Below, piece after piece: positions 1 to 6,141 of a stretch of 7,275 nucleotides of DNA. Source of the DNA: FLUQ01 sp031548325 (GTDB lineage: Bacteria; Desulfobacterota; Desulfovibrionia; Desulfovibrionales; Desulfovibrionaceae); contig JAVBRE010000138.1 in NCBI GenBank assembly GCA_031548325.1, positions 1 to 7,275 of the forward strand, in the 5' to 3' direction. The notes below the pieces were generated by a model. That model had not been told where the DNA came from. It did no database searches and saw only the letters and a program-made list of their open reading frames with translations. Positions within the stretch are counted from its first letter, which is position 1, and the number at the start of each line of letters is the position of its first letter. The translations under genes and the position numbers were made by a program.

Positions 1-340
1 CGCCGGTCACGGTAAAACCCGCCGCATGCACGCCGGATGTTCGCGGCGTGTCAAAGTAGGCCGAGACGTCGCCCACCCGCCCGCAATAACGGCAGCGCAC
101 ATGATGGTGAGGCGTCATGTTGCCGTCAAAACGCTTTTGAAAACCGGCGTTTTCCAGGCAGGCGATTTCCCCCTGCCGGGCCAGAAGATCAAGATTGCGG
201 TAGACTGTTCCCAGGCTGACGCGCGGCAGACGCTCGCGAGTCATGGCATAAATCTCGTCAGCCGTAGGGTGGGAAGCCACTCCACGCAGCTTCTCAAGTA
301 TAACCAGACGTTGCCGGGTTGTTCTGCATCGGCGTTCCAT
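1..340 (-). CDS. perR: PerR-type Fur-family peroxide/metal-responsive repressor (5' part, C-terminus outside window)
   Basis: This is a DNA-binding metalloregulator that represses oxidative-stress genes until its bound metal is oxidised. Translating the minus strand from the ATG at 340-338 gives 113 open residues up to the window edge. The winged-helix part shows HPTADEIY (24-31) and a GTVYRNL recognition helix (44-50). The dimerisation part begins with QKRFDGN and HHHVRCRYC. The five regulatory metal ligands of Bacillus subtilis PerR (H37, D85, H91, H93, D104) match H24, D72, H78, H80 and D91 with identical spacing. Asp at the second position favours PerR over Fur. C83 and C86 form the first half of the structural Zn(Cys)4 site; the second CxxC must lie beyond the edge. 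The start is supported by an AAGAGG ribosome binding site at 353-348. The N-terminus is about 13 residues shorter than in B. subtilis PerR. The gene is transcribed away from the operon to its right. Family certain; PerR subtype likely. Confidence 0.92.
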   Translation of the reverse strand, partial: MERRCRTTRQRLVILEKLRGVASHPTADEIYAMTRERLPRVSLGTVYRNLDLLARQGEIACLENAGFQKRFDGNMTPHHHVRCRYCGRVGDVSAYFDTPRTSGVHAAGFTVTG

Positions 341-359
341 AGTTGATCCTCTTGCCTAT

Positions 360-374
360 CAATAACTATTATCA
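360..374 (-). promoter_or_regulatory. Candidate PerR/Fur box upstream of perR
   Basis: Read on the minus strand this is TGATAATAGTTATTG, which matches 10 of 14 fixed positions of the 7-1-7 PerR box TTATAATnATTATAA. It lies 20 bp upstream of the perR ATG, just before the ribosome binding site, and overlaps the likely -10 element. This placement fits autorepression, as is common for perR genes. Operator function is inferred from similarity and position only. Confidence 0.55.
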
Positions 375-395
375 AAAATAAAATCAAGATGGAAA
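368..395 (-). promoter_or_regulatory. Possible sigma-70 promoter of perR
   Basis: On the minus strand a TTTCCA -35-like hexamer (395-390) is separated by 16 bp from GATAAT (373-368), a 5/6 match to the -10 consensus. Transcription would begin near 361, giving a leader of about 20 nt with the AAGAGG ribosome binding site. An alternative pairs TTGATT (387-382) with the weaker TATTGA (364-359). Both overlap the candidate PerR box. The -35 match is weak. Confidence 0.35.
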
Positions 396-411
396 TACCC
401 CGACGACACGG

Positions 412-504
412 TCAGGCGCGCTCATGCCGGCAGAACACGGCGCCGTAGTTCATGGATTCAATGTAAATGCGGGCAATTCCCAGGCAACCGCTCTTAGAGC
501 AATT
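412..504 (-). pseudogene. Possible 3' remnant of an unidentified minus-strand gene
   Basis: One minus-strand frame is open from 504 down to a TGA at 414-412, after an in-frame TAA at 507-505. It lacks a convincing start. The last 22 codons read like a real protein tail (GIARIYIESMNYGAVFCRHE, then RA and stop), and about 16 of these 22 codons end in G or C, as in the genes of this window. The upstream boundary coincides with the first hairpin of the structured element at 496-658, as if that element had replaced the rest of the gene. The tail would end about 70 bp before the perR start on the same strand. I do not recognise the protein family, and a chance open frame of this size is possible. 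Confidence 0.25.
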
Positions 505-658
505 TTAATGAAATTGTTCTGGTGTCAAATTGTAAAAATACGAGGACTTATTTTTGCTGAGATCGCTACGCCAAAAAACTGCGTTTTCGGCTTGCTCCGC
601 CGCCTGAGGCGGCGCAAAATCCTGACGGATTTTTGTGTTTACTTTTGCAAATAAACAC
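496..658. repeat. Array of five hairpins; probable intergenic repeat element or structured RNA
   Basis: Five stem-loops lie in 163 bp. H1 at 496-520 has a 10-bp stem with one G-T pair and loop TAATG. H2 at 575-587 has arms AAAAC/GTTTT with loop TGC. H3 at 598-614 has a 7-bp GC stem (CGCCGCC/GGCGGCG) with loop TGA. H4 at 616-633 has arms AAAATCC/GGATTTT with loop TGAC. H5 at 635-658 has arms GTGTTTA/TAAACAC around the palindrome TTTGCAAA. H2 to H5 are nearly contiguous. The stretch is more AT-rich than the flanking genes, and neither strand encodes a recognisable protein. H4 is followed by a short T run and could act as a weak terminator on the plus strand. A dispersed repeat (REP/MITE-like) is my first choice and a small RNA or leader my second. 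Copy number cannot be judged from one window. Confidence 0.55.
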
Positions 659-687
659 TGGTTGTTTGGGCCGCAAGACTGGCTTGG

Positions 688-718
688 CATATATTATATG
701 AAATCAATATGTTATTGA
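688..718 (+). promoter_or_regulatory. Two adjacent palindromes upstream of the oxidoreductase operon; the second is PerR-box-like
   Basis: CATATATTATATG at 688-700 is a perfect 6-1-6 palindrome. TCAATATGTTATTGA at 704-718 is a 7-1-7 inverted repeat whose arms match at six of seven positions. The second shares the half-site GTTATTGA with the candidate box in front of perR, although its overall match to the PerR consensus is modest. Both lie just upstream of the -35 element at 731. A competing promoter, TTGGCA (684-689), 18 bp, TATGTT (708-713), would place the second repeat over its -10. An operator role is inferred. Confidence 0.4.
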
Positions 719-730
719 AATTTGCCTTAC

Positions 731-759
731 TTGTCAAGCATCAGGTAAGCGCTTATATT
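731..759 (+). promoter_or_regulatory. Sigma-70 promoter of the oxidoreductase-ruvX-mltG-EamA operon, with embedded palindromes
   Basis: TTGTCA (731-736) and TATATT (754-759) each match the consensus at 5 of 6 positions with the ideal 17-bp spacer. Transcription would start near 766, leaving a leader of about 27 nt before the ATG at 793. Two palindromes overlap the core: TAAGCGCTTA (746-755, perfect) and CTTATATTTATAAG (752-765, 6-bp arms around TT). A repressor bound at either would block RNA polymerase. The promoter also argues against translation starting at the upstream in-frame ATG at 709. Confidence 0.6.
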
Positions 760-792
760 TATAAGTTCGATACGTTTATACAGGAAAAATTC

Positions 793-3700
793 ATGCCTCA
801 AAAAGCTCCGCATATTTCAATCGACACGGAATCGCTGGTCAACCGTATTCTGCGCATCAACTCCGACGAGTTCGCCGAATGGCCCGAAGCCGTCCGCAAC
901 CTGACCATGGCGCTTGCCGGTGAACTTTTTCTGGTCTGCTATAACCCTTTTGTAGACCCGGACATGGTCCGCGAAAGCGTGAACGCCCAGTTTGAACAGT
1001 CACGCAGAGCCCTGGCCCACCACTACGCCAACACCATCGCCGAAGGCCTGACCATGTTCTGGAGCGCCTTTGACAATGACCTGGATTTTCGCAAGGACGT
1101 CATCGCCAGACTGGAGGCGGCGCTTCCCAAAGACCGCATTGACGGCAGGCCCCATTCCCGTATTGAAAGCGCCACCGATGCGACCGACCTGCGCATGGAA
1201 CTGCCGCTTCTGGTCGTGACCCCGGCATCGGCCGAAGAAGTCAGCGCGGTGGTCAAACTGGCCAACGAAATGCAGTTCGCGCTTGTGCCGCGCGGCGGAG
1301 CTTCCGGGCTGACGGGCGGGGCCATTCCCGCGCGCAAGCGCACGGTGGTTCTTTCGCTGACGAAGATGAACGCCGTCACGGCCATTGACGTGCAGGCCCG
1401 CAGCCTCACGGCTCAGGCCGGGGTCATCACCAACGACGCCATCAAGGCGGCCGCCGAGCGAGGCTTGCTTTTCAGCGTGGACCCGGCGTCAAAAACCGCT
1501 TCAACCATCGGCGGCAACATTGCGGAAAACTCCGGCGGGCCGCTGTGCTTCGAATACGGCACCACCATAGACAACCTGTTGTCCTATCGCATGGTTACCC
1601 CTACCGGAGAAATCATCGACATTGAGCGCATGGGGCATCCGCGCCACAAAATACTTGAGGATGAAACCGCCGTTTTCGAAGTCCGCGACATTTCCGGCGG
1701 GATACGCACCGTAATCCGCCTGCCGGGCGGCGATCTGCGCAAATCCGGCCTGGGCAAGGATGTCACCAACAAAGCCCTGGGGGGGTTGCCCGGCCTGCAA
1801 AAAGAAGGTGTGGACGGCATCATCATCGAAGGCACCTTTATCCTGCATCAGCAAATGCCTTTGCGCCGGGTGCTGGTTCTGGAATTTTTCGGCCGTTCCA
1901 TGATCGGAGCCATGCAGGTCATCAAGGCTATCGTGGCTCTGCGCAACGAAGGCCGCAAACAGGACGACCCGGTCAAGATCACGGCTCTGGAGGAATTCGG
2001 CAGCAAATACATCCAGGCCATCGAGTACAAGAAAAAATCGGAAGAACACGAGGGTGATCCCATTTCCGTGTTGATCTTGCAGCTTGAAAGCGACCGGGAA
2101 AATCCTCTTGACGCCATGGTCGCGCATATCATCAACATCTGCGGACCCAACGAGACCGTGGCCGCTTTTGTGGCCAGGGACGACAAAGAAGCCGAACTGT
2201 TCTGGGAAGACCGCCACCGTCTGTCCGCCATCGCAAAACGCACGTCCGGCTTCAAGATCAACGAGGACGTTGTTCTGCCTATTGACACCATTCCCGAGTT
2301 CGTGACCTTCATCGAGCAGATAAACCTCGAATGCATGGCCAGATCCTTTCGCACGGCCCTGCAGGAAGCGGGCAGGCTGCCCGGCTTTCCCGCCGAGGAA
2401 AAGGATCTGAACCGCGAGTTCTCCTATGCCTCAAAGGTCATCAAGGGCGAAGTGCCGTCGTCGGAACTTTCGGACCAGGAAATGGAACTGCGGGCCGTTC
2501 TTTTTCTGAGTTCCCTGCGCGACTCCTATCCGGCTCTGGCGCGCAAAATCGCCAAAATCGAAGAAAAAATGCATGCAACCCGCATCGTTGTGGCCAACCA
2601 CATGCATGCCGGAGACGGCAACTGCCACGTAAACATTCCGGTCAATTCCAACGACCCGGAAATGCTGCGCAATGCAGAACAGACCGCCATGCGGGTCATG
2701 CTCCATGCCCAGGAAGTGGGAGGAGAAGTTTCCGGCGAACACGGCATCGGCATCACTAAAATCGCCTTTCTGTCTCCGGAAAAAATAGCCGCCATCCGCG
2801 AGGTCAAGCGCCTGAGCGATCCGCGCAACATCATGAACCCGGCCAAACTGACTCAAAAGGACCTGCCGGTCGCGCCCTTCACTTTTTCTTTTAACCGCCT
2901 GATTCAGGACATCCGCCAAAGCGGCATTGAAGACAAGGACCGCCTGATAAGCCTTTTGACCAACGTGCAGATATGCACCCGTTGCGGCAAGTGCAAACAG
3001 GTCTGCTCCATGCACTATCCCGAAGCCTCAATGCTTTACCAACCGCGCAACAAAAACCTGGTTCTGGGGTCCCTGATCGAGGCCGTCTATTATTCGCAGA
3101 TCAACAAGGGCAAAGCCGACCCTTTTTTGCTGGGCGAACTGCGCGGCCTGATGGAACACTGCACGGGCTGCGGCAAATGCATGGCCGTCTGCCCGGTGAA
3201 AATCGACTCGGCCGGTGTGGCGCTTATCTCCCGCGCCATTCTGGAGCGCGAAAACCAGGGCGGGCACCCGCTCAAATCACGCATTCTGACCTATCTGGCG
3301 GCGGACACCGCCACCCGCGCGCCCAAAGCGGCGAAACTCGCCTCCACCGGCCAGCGCATGCAGAACAAATTCCTCGGGGTCATACCGCCATCCTGGCGGC
3401 GTCTTTTTGAAAACCCGCTTTTTTCGGGCAAAGGGCCGCAAATCGGGTTCAAGCACATGCACGAGGTCATTCGCCTGGACAAGGGCTCCATCTTTACTCC
3501 CAGGGGCGATGTCAAAGGCGCCGTGCTCTTTTTTCCCGGTTGCGGCGCCGACCTTTTTTTCCGTTCCGTCGGACTGGCGGGGCTGATGCTTTCACTGCGC
3601 GCCGGATATGCGGTGCTGCTGCCCGAAAAACATCTCTGCTGCGGCTATCCCCTGCTTTCCGCCGGGTTGCACGACGCGTATGAAGCCGGCCGCGACCTGA

Positions 3701-4422
3701 ACGCCGCATCGCTGAAAAACCTGTGTGAACGCGCATCAGACCTGGGCCTCTCCCCCGGCTGGCTGCTGACGGCCTGCGGGTCCTGCCGCGACGGCCTGGA
3801 ACGAAGCCTGCTTGTCGACGCCCTGCCCCGCACGGCGGGCCAGCCCCTGATCCACCAGGACATCGTGCAGTTTCTGCTGCCCCGCATGCCTGTCGTTCCC
3901 GGTTTTGGCGGCAGAATGCTGCTCTATCACTCTCCTTGCCACGCGGAATGGACAAACGTGCATAAAGGCAAAGCCGGTTCCCTGTATGCCGCCGCGCTGG
4001 AAGAGGCGACCGGCGCGGCCGTGCGGCTCAGCCCCGGCTGCTGCGGCGAATCGGGCATGGGCGCCATATCCAGCCCGGCCATTTACAACAAAATCAGAAA
4101 GAAAAAGGCCGTCCAACTTGCCCGAGACCTTGCGGGTTCAGATACGGCGGGAAGCGGCCCCGCAACCCCGCTGCTTGTGAGCTGCCCTTCCTGCAAGATC
4201 GGCATCGGCCGCACGCTGATCGGCATGAAACAAAAGCGCCCCGTGCTGCACACTCTGGAATTTCTGGCGGCAGCGGCCTGCGGCGAGCACTGGCGGCAGC
4301 AGTTTCCCAAATTGCTGCGGACCCTGAAAATCGATGAAAACGGCGTGCGGACCATCGACCTGGCTGACCTCGGCAGTGTGGAAATCACGGCGGCGGACGC
4401 AGAGGACGACGATCAGGAATGA
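793..4422 (+). CDS. FAD-linked D-2-hydroxyacid (probably D-lactate) oxidoreductase fused to ferredoxin and two CCG (HdrB-like) domains, 1209 aa
   Basis: It is predicted to oxidise a D-2-hydroxyacid on FAD and pass electrons along an in-chain Fe-S wire. The FAD_binding_4 (PCMH) domain covers about 135-300, with PRGGASGLTGG near 166-176 and DPASKTASTIGGNIAENSGG near 230-249. The GlcD/Dld-type C-terminal domain has the metal/substrate motif HAGDGNCH (605-612) and GEHGIG (H650). Two CxxCxxCxxxC motifs (C728/731/734/738 and C790/793/796/800) bind [4Fe-4S] clusters. Two CCG domains follow: C917-X31-C949C950-X44-C995xxC998 and C1049-X33-C1083C1084-X46-C1131xxC1134. The N-terminal 130 residues and the segment GLGKDVTNKALGGLPGLQKE recall the DUF3683 FAD/FMN oxidoreductases, which are of similar size. 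No signal peptide or membrane segment is seen, so it is cytoplasmic or peripheral. The start at 793 has AGGA at 782-785 and follows the promoter; the 709 ATG is rejected. The tail is acidic (AEDDDQE). Its stop overlaps the ruvX start. D-lactate is the likely substrate by family; glycolate or 2-hydroxyglutarate remain possible. Confidence 0.9.
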   Translation: MPQKAPHISIDTESLVNRILRINSDEFAEWPEAVRNLTMALAGELFLVCYNPFVDPDMVRESVNAQFEQSRRALAHHYANTIAEGLTMFWSAFDNDLDFRKDVIARLEAALPKDRIDGRPHSRIESATDATDLRMELPLLVVTPASAEEVSAVVKLANEMQFALVPRGGASGLTGGAIPARKRTVVLSLTKMNAVTAIDVQARSLTAQAGVITNDAIKAAAERGLLFSVDPASKTASTIGGNIAENSGGPLCFEYGTTIDNLLSYRMVTPTGEIIDIERMGHPRHKILEDETAVFEVRDISGGIRTVIRLPGGDLRKSGLGKDVTNKALGGLPGLQKEGVDGIIIEGTFILHQQMPLRRVLVLEFFGRSMIGAMQVIKAIVALRNEGRKQDDPVKITALEEFGSKYIQAIEYKKKSEEHEGDPISVLILQLESDRENPLDAMVAHIINICGPNETVAAFVARDDKEAELFWEDRHRLSAIAKRTSGFKINEDVVLPIDTIPEFVTFIEQINLECMARSFRTALQEAGRLPGFPAEEKDLNREFSYASKVIKGEVPSSELSDQEMELRAVLFLSSLRDSYPALARKIAKIEEKMHATRIVVANHMHAGDGNCHVNIPVNSNDPEMLRNAEQTAMRVMLHAQEVGGEVSGEHGIGITKIAFLSPEKIAAIREVKRLSDPRNIMNPAKLTQKDLPVAPFTFSFNRLIQDIRQSGIEDKDRLISLLTNVQICTRCGKCKQVCSMHYPEASMLYQPRNKNLVLGSLIEAVYYSQINKGKADPFLLGELRGLMEHCTGCGKCMAVCPVKIDSAGVALISRAILERENQGGHPLKSRILTYLAADTATRAPKAAKLASTGQRMQNKFLGVIPPSWRRLFENPLFSGKGPQIGFKHMHEVIRLDKGSIFTPRGDVKGAVLFFPGCGADLFFRSVGLAGLMLSLRAGYAVLLPEKHLCCGYPLLSAGLHDAYEAGRDLNAASLKNLCERASDLGLSPGWLLTACGSCRDGLERSLLVDALPRTAGQPLIHQDIVQFLLPRMPVVPGFGGRMLLYHSPCHAEWTNVHKGKAGSLYAAALEEATGAAVRLSPGCCGESGMGAISSPAIYNKIRKKKAVQLARDLAGSDTAGSGPATPLLVSCPSCKIGIGRTLIGMKQKRPVLHTLEFLAAAACGEHWRQQFPKLLRTLKIDENGVRTIDLADLGSVEITAADAEDDDQE

Positions 4423-4847
4423 AATACCTGGCTGTGGATTACGGACACAAACGCACGGGCATCGCGGTCAGCGACGCGGGCGGGCGCATGGCCTTCGCCC
4501 GCAGGACCCTGGTTATGAGCACCAGGGAACGATTCTGGAACGAATTTCTGGAAACCCTGGCTGCCGAAGAGCCCCAGGCCATTGTCGTCGGCCTGCCGCG
4601 CACGGCCGACGGCACAAAAACTCTTGTGGTCCGCCAGGTGCGCAACTTTCTCGCTTCACTGCGGCGGCGCACGGATCTGCCGATTTTTGTGATGGAAGAA
4701 ACCCTCAGTTCCTTTGAGGCGGAAAACCTGCTTTCCGGGCGAGGCGAAAAAAGCTCCGCTTCCCGCGCGGGGCTGGATGCGGTCGCGGCCGCCCGGATTC
4801 TGGAATCTTTTTTGAACCTGCCCGAGACGCGGCGGAGACCGGCATGA
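4419..4847 (+). CDS. ruvX: RuvX/YqgF: pre-16S rRNA nuclease / putative Holliday-junction resolvase, 142 aa
   Basis: A cytoplasmic RNase H-fold nuclease that helps mature the 5' end of 16S rRNA and was also named as a putative Holliday-junction resolvase. The whole family pattern is visible at normal length. The N-terminal strand AVDYGHKRTGIAVSD carries the first acidic residue, D7. IVVGLPRTADGT (55-66) is the conserved central loop. MEETLSS (92-98) holds the second acidic residue, and GLDAVAAARIL (118-128) holds D120. The usual DERLTT-type motif reads EETLSS here, a conservative change that keeps an acidic residue. The ATG overlaps the upstream stop as ATGA. The only close Shine-Dalgarno-like bases are AGGA abutting the start and AGAGGA 12 nt upstream (4401-4406), so translation is probably coupled to the oxidoreductase gene. 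Its stop in turn overlaps the mltG start. Confidence 0.93.
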   Translation: MKYLAVDYGHKRTGIAVSDAGGRMAFARRTLVMSTRERFWNEFLETLAAEEPQAIVVGLPRTADGTKTLVVRQVRNFLASLRRRTDLPIFVMEETLSSFEAENLLSGRGEKSSASRAGLDAVAAARILESFLNLPETRRRPA

Positions 4848-6139
4848 CGGACACGAAGCCTTCACCCCCGCCCGACGCTGCTCCGCCTCCGGACAAAGCC
4901 AACTCCGGCTTTCTGCGCCGCCTGCTCGTCTTTCTTTTGCTGTCGTTCCTGGCCGGAGGGGGCTACCTCGCTTACGACGCCTGGCATTTTCTGCATACCC
5001 CGCCCGAAACGGCAAGCCCCAGGGACGTGATCGTGGATATTCCGCAGGGCGTCACTTTCGACCGAGTCGCCTGGATGTTGTACAAGGCCAAAATCATCAC
5101 CGACGTGCCGCGTTTTCGCCTTCTGGCCCAATACCACAAAAAACTGGGATCCATTCAGGCCGGAGAATTTTCCTTCAACACCGGCTGGACTCCGGACAGG
5201 GTTCTGCGCCACCTGATCAGCGGCAGGTCCCTGCTTTACCGCCTGGCCCTGCGCGAAGGCCTGCCCTATTGGGAAGTGGCCCGCCTGGTGGAAGAAGGCG
5301 GCTTTGCCCGGGCCGCGGACTTTGAAGCCGTCATCCGGGACCCGGCCTTTTTGCGCGAATACGGCATTCCTTTCTCCACCGCCGAAGGCTTTTTGTATCC
5401 GGAAACCTACATGCTGCGCAAGCCGCGCGGCACGCCCGACAAAGAGCAGGCACAGGTCGTCGCCCGAATTCTGGTCGAGATGTTCTGGAAGCGTAACTGG
5501 GCGCTGCTGGAAAAATACGCGGCAAGCGCCTCCCAGCCGCAGGGTTCTCCGCTCTTTCTGCCGAATTCTCTGGTAAAAACAGCGGCCCCGGCCCACGCAA
5601 AAACGGCGGCCGACAGCGCCCGCAACGCCACAGCGGCGCAAAACGCCACTACCGCGGGCAGTGGCGTGGGGGGCGGCATCGCCACGCTCAGAACACAGGC
5701 CGCCGCGCCCCTGCCCGCGCCCGTATCCGCCGAAACCCTGCGCCGCCTGGTTATTCTGGCCTCGCTGGTGGAAAAGGAAACCGGCGTGCCGCAAGAACGG
5801 GACAGGGTCGCCGGCGTTTACGCCAACAGGCTGCGCCTGAACATGCTGTTGCAGTGCGATCCGACCATCATTTACGGCCTGGGCAAAAACCAGAGCGGCC
5901 CCATTCGCAGATCGCAACTGAATGATGCAAAAAACCTCTACAACACATACCAGCATCCCGGCCTGCCGCCGGGACCCATTTGTTCGCCGGGCTTCGCTTC
6001 CATGCAGGCGGCGGCCGAACCGGAACAACACAACTATTTGTATTTTGTCGCCACCGGACACAACGGCACGCACAAATTCAGCACCAATCTGAACGATCAC
6101 AATCAGGCTGTGATCCAATACCGGGCAACGCAACGATAA
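4844..6139 (+). CDS. mltG: MltG endolytic murein transglycosylase, 431 aa
   Basis: An inner-membrane enzyme that cleaves nascent peptidoglycan inside the glycan strand and so ends its elongation. A proline-rich cytoplasmic tail (1-20) is followed by one membrane segment (about 27-44) that anchors the periplasmic body. Family motifs in order are AEGFLYPETY (180-189), ASLVEKETGVPQERDRVAGV containing the catalytic glutamate (E310 or E312; E218 in E. coli), LQCDPTIIYG (337-346), NTY (367-369) and GLPPGPI (373-379), then LYFVATG near the end. The family is usually about 340 residues. The excess is mainly an Ala/Thr/Pro-rich stretch at 226-293 between the LysM-like N-terminal part and the catalytic core. 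GGAG at 4834-4837 sets the start, which overlaps the ruvX stop as ATGA. A ruvX-mltG neighbourhood fits housekeeping roles. A 423-aa open frame on the opposite strand is a codon-bias shadow. Confidence 0.94.
   Translation: MTDTKPSPPPDAAPPPDKANSGFLRRLLVFLLLSFLAGGGYLAYDAWHFLHTPPETASPRDVIVDIPQGVTFDRVAWMLYKAKIITDVPRFRLLAQYHKKLGSIQAGEFSFNTGWTPDRVLRHLISGRSLLYRLALREGLPYWEVARLVEEGGFARAADFEAVIRDPAFLREYGIPFSTAEGFLYPETYMLRKPRGTPDKEQAQVVARILVEMFWKRNWALLEKYAASASQPQGSPLFLPNSLVKTAAPAHAKTAADSARNATAAQNATTAGSGVGGGIATLRTQAAAPLPAPVSAETLRRLVILASLVEKETGVPQERDRVAGVYANRLRLNMLLQCDPTIIYGLGKNQSGPIRRSQLNDAKNLYNTYQHPGLPPGPICSPGFASMQAAAEPEQHNYLYFVATGHNGTHKFSTNLNDHNQAVIQYRATQR
5519..5722 (+). other. Low-complexity Ala-rich insertion inside mltG (residues 226-293)
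   Basis: The encoded 68 residues are rich in Ala, Thr, Ser, Asn and Gly, with near-repeats such as SARNATAAQNATTAGSGVGGG. They interrupt the ordinary MltG fold after EKYAAS and before the SAETLRRLVILASLVEKET core. The reading frame stays open and the conserved motifs resume, so this looks like a flexible periplasmic linker rather than a frameshift. The comparison with ordinary family length is from general knowledge. Confidence 0.6.
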
Positions 6140-6141
6140 CC

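Noticed and set aside
424..654. 76-codon plus-strand frame across the hairpin array
   Set aside because: It runs through the stem-loops, has no ribosome binding site that I can see, and its translation shows no family features; composition differs from neighbouring genes.
505..690. 61-codon minus-strand frame over the hairpin array
   Set aside because: It is made of the inverted repeats themselves, with no recognisable domain and no support for a start.
684..700. Possible sigma-54 promoter around TTGGCATATATTATATG
   Set aside because: A GG is present for -24, but there is no GC at the required -12 spacing.
709..792. Upstream in-frame start that would add 28 residues to the FAD/Fe-S oxidoreductase
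   Set aside because: It precedes the best promoter (731-759), lacks a ribosome binding site, and encodes a tail unlike the rest of the protein. The ATG at 793 has AGGA at a good distance.
1501..2217. 238-codon minus-strand frame inside the oxidoreductase gene
   Set aside because: It is opposite conserved FAD-domain and GlcD-type sequence, shows no motif, and is explained by codon bias.
4862..6133. 423-codon open frame antisense to mltG
   Set aside because: It mirrors mltG almost end to end, as expected from high GC at third codon positions, and its translation has no recognisable fold while mltG carries all family motifs.
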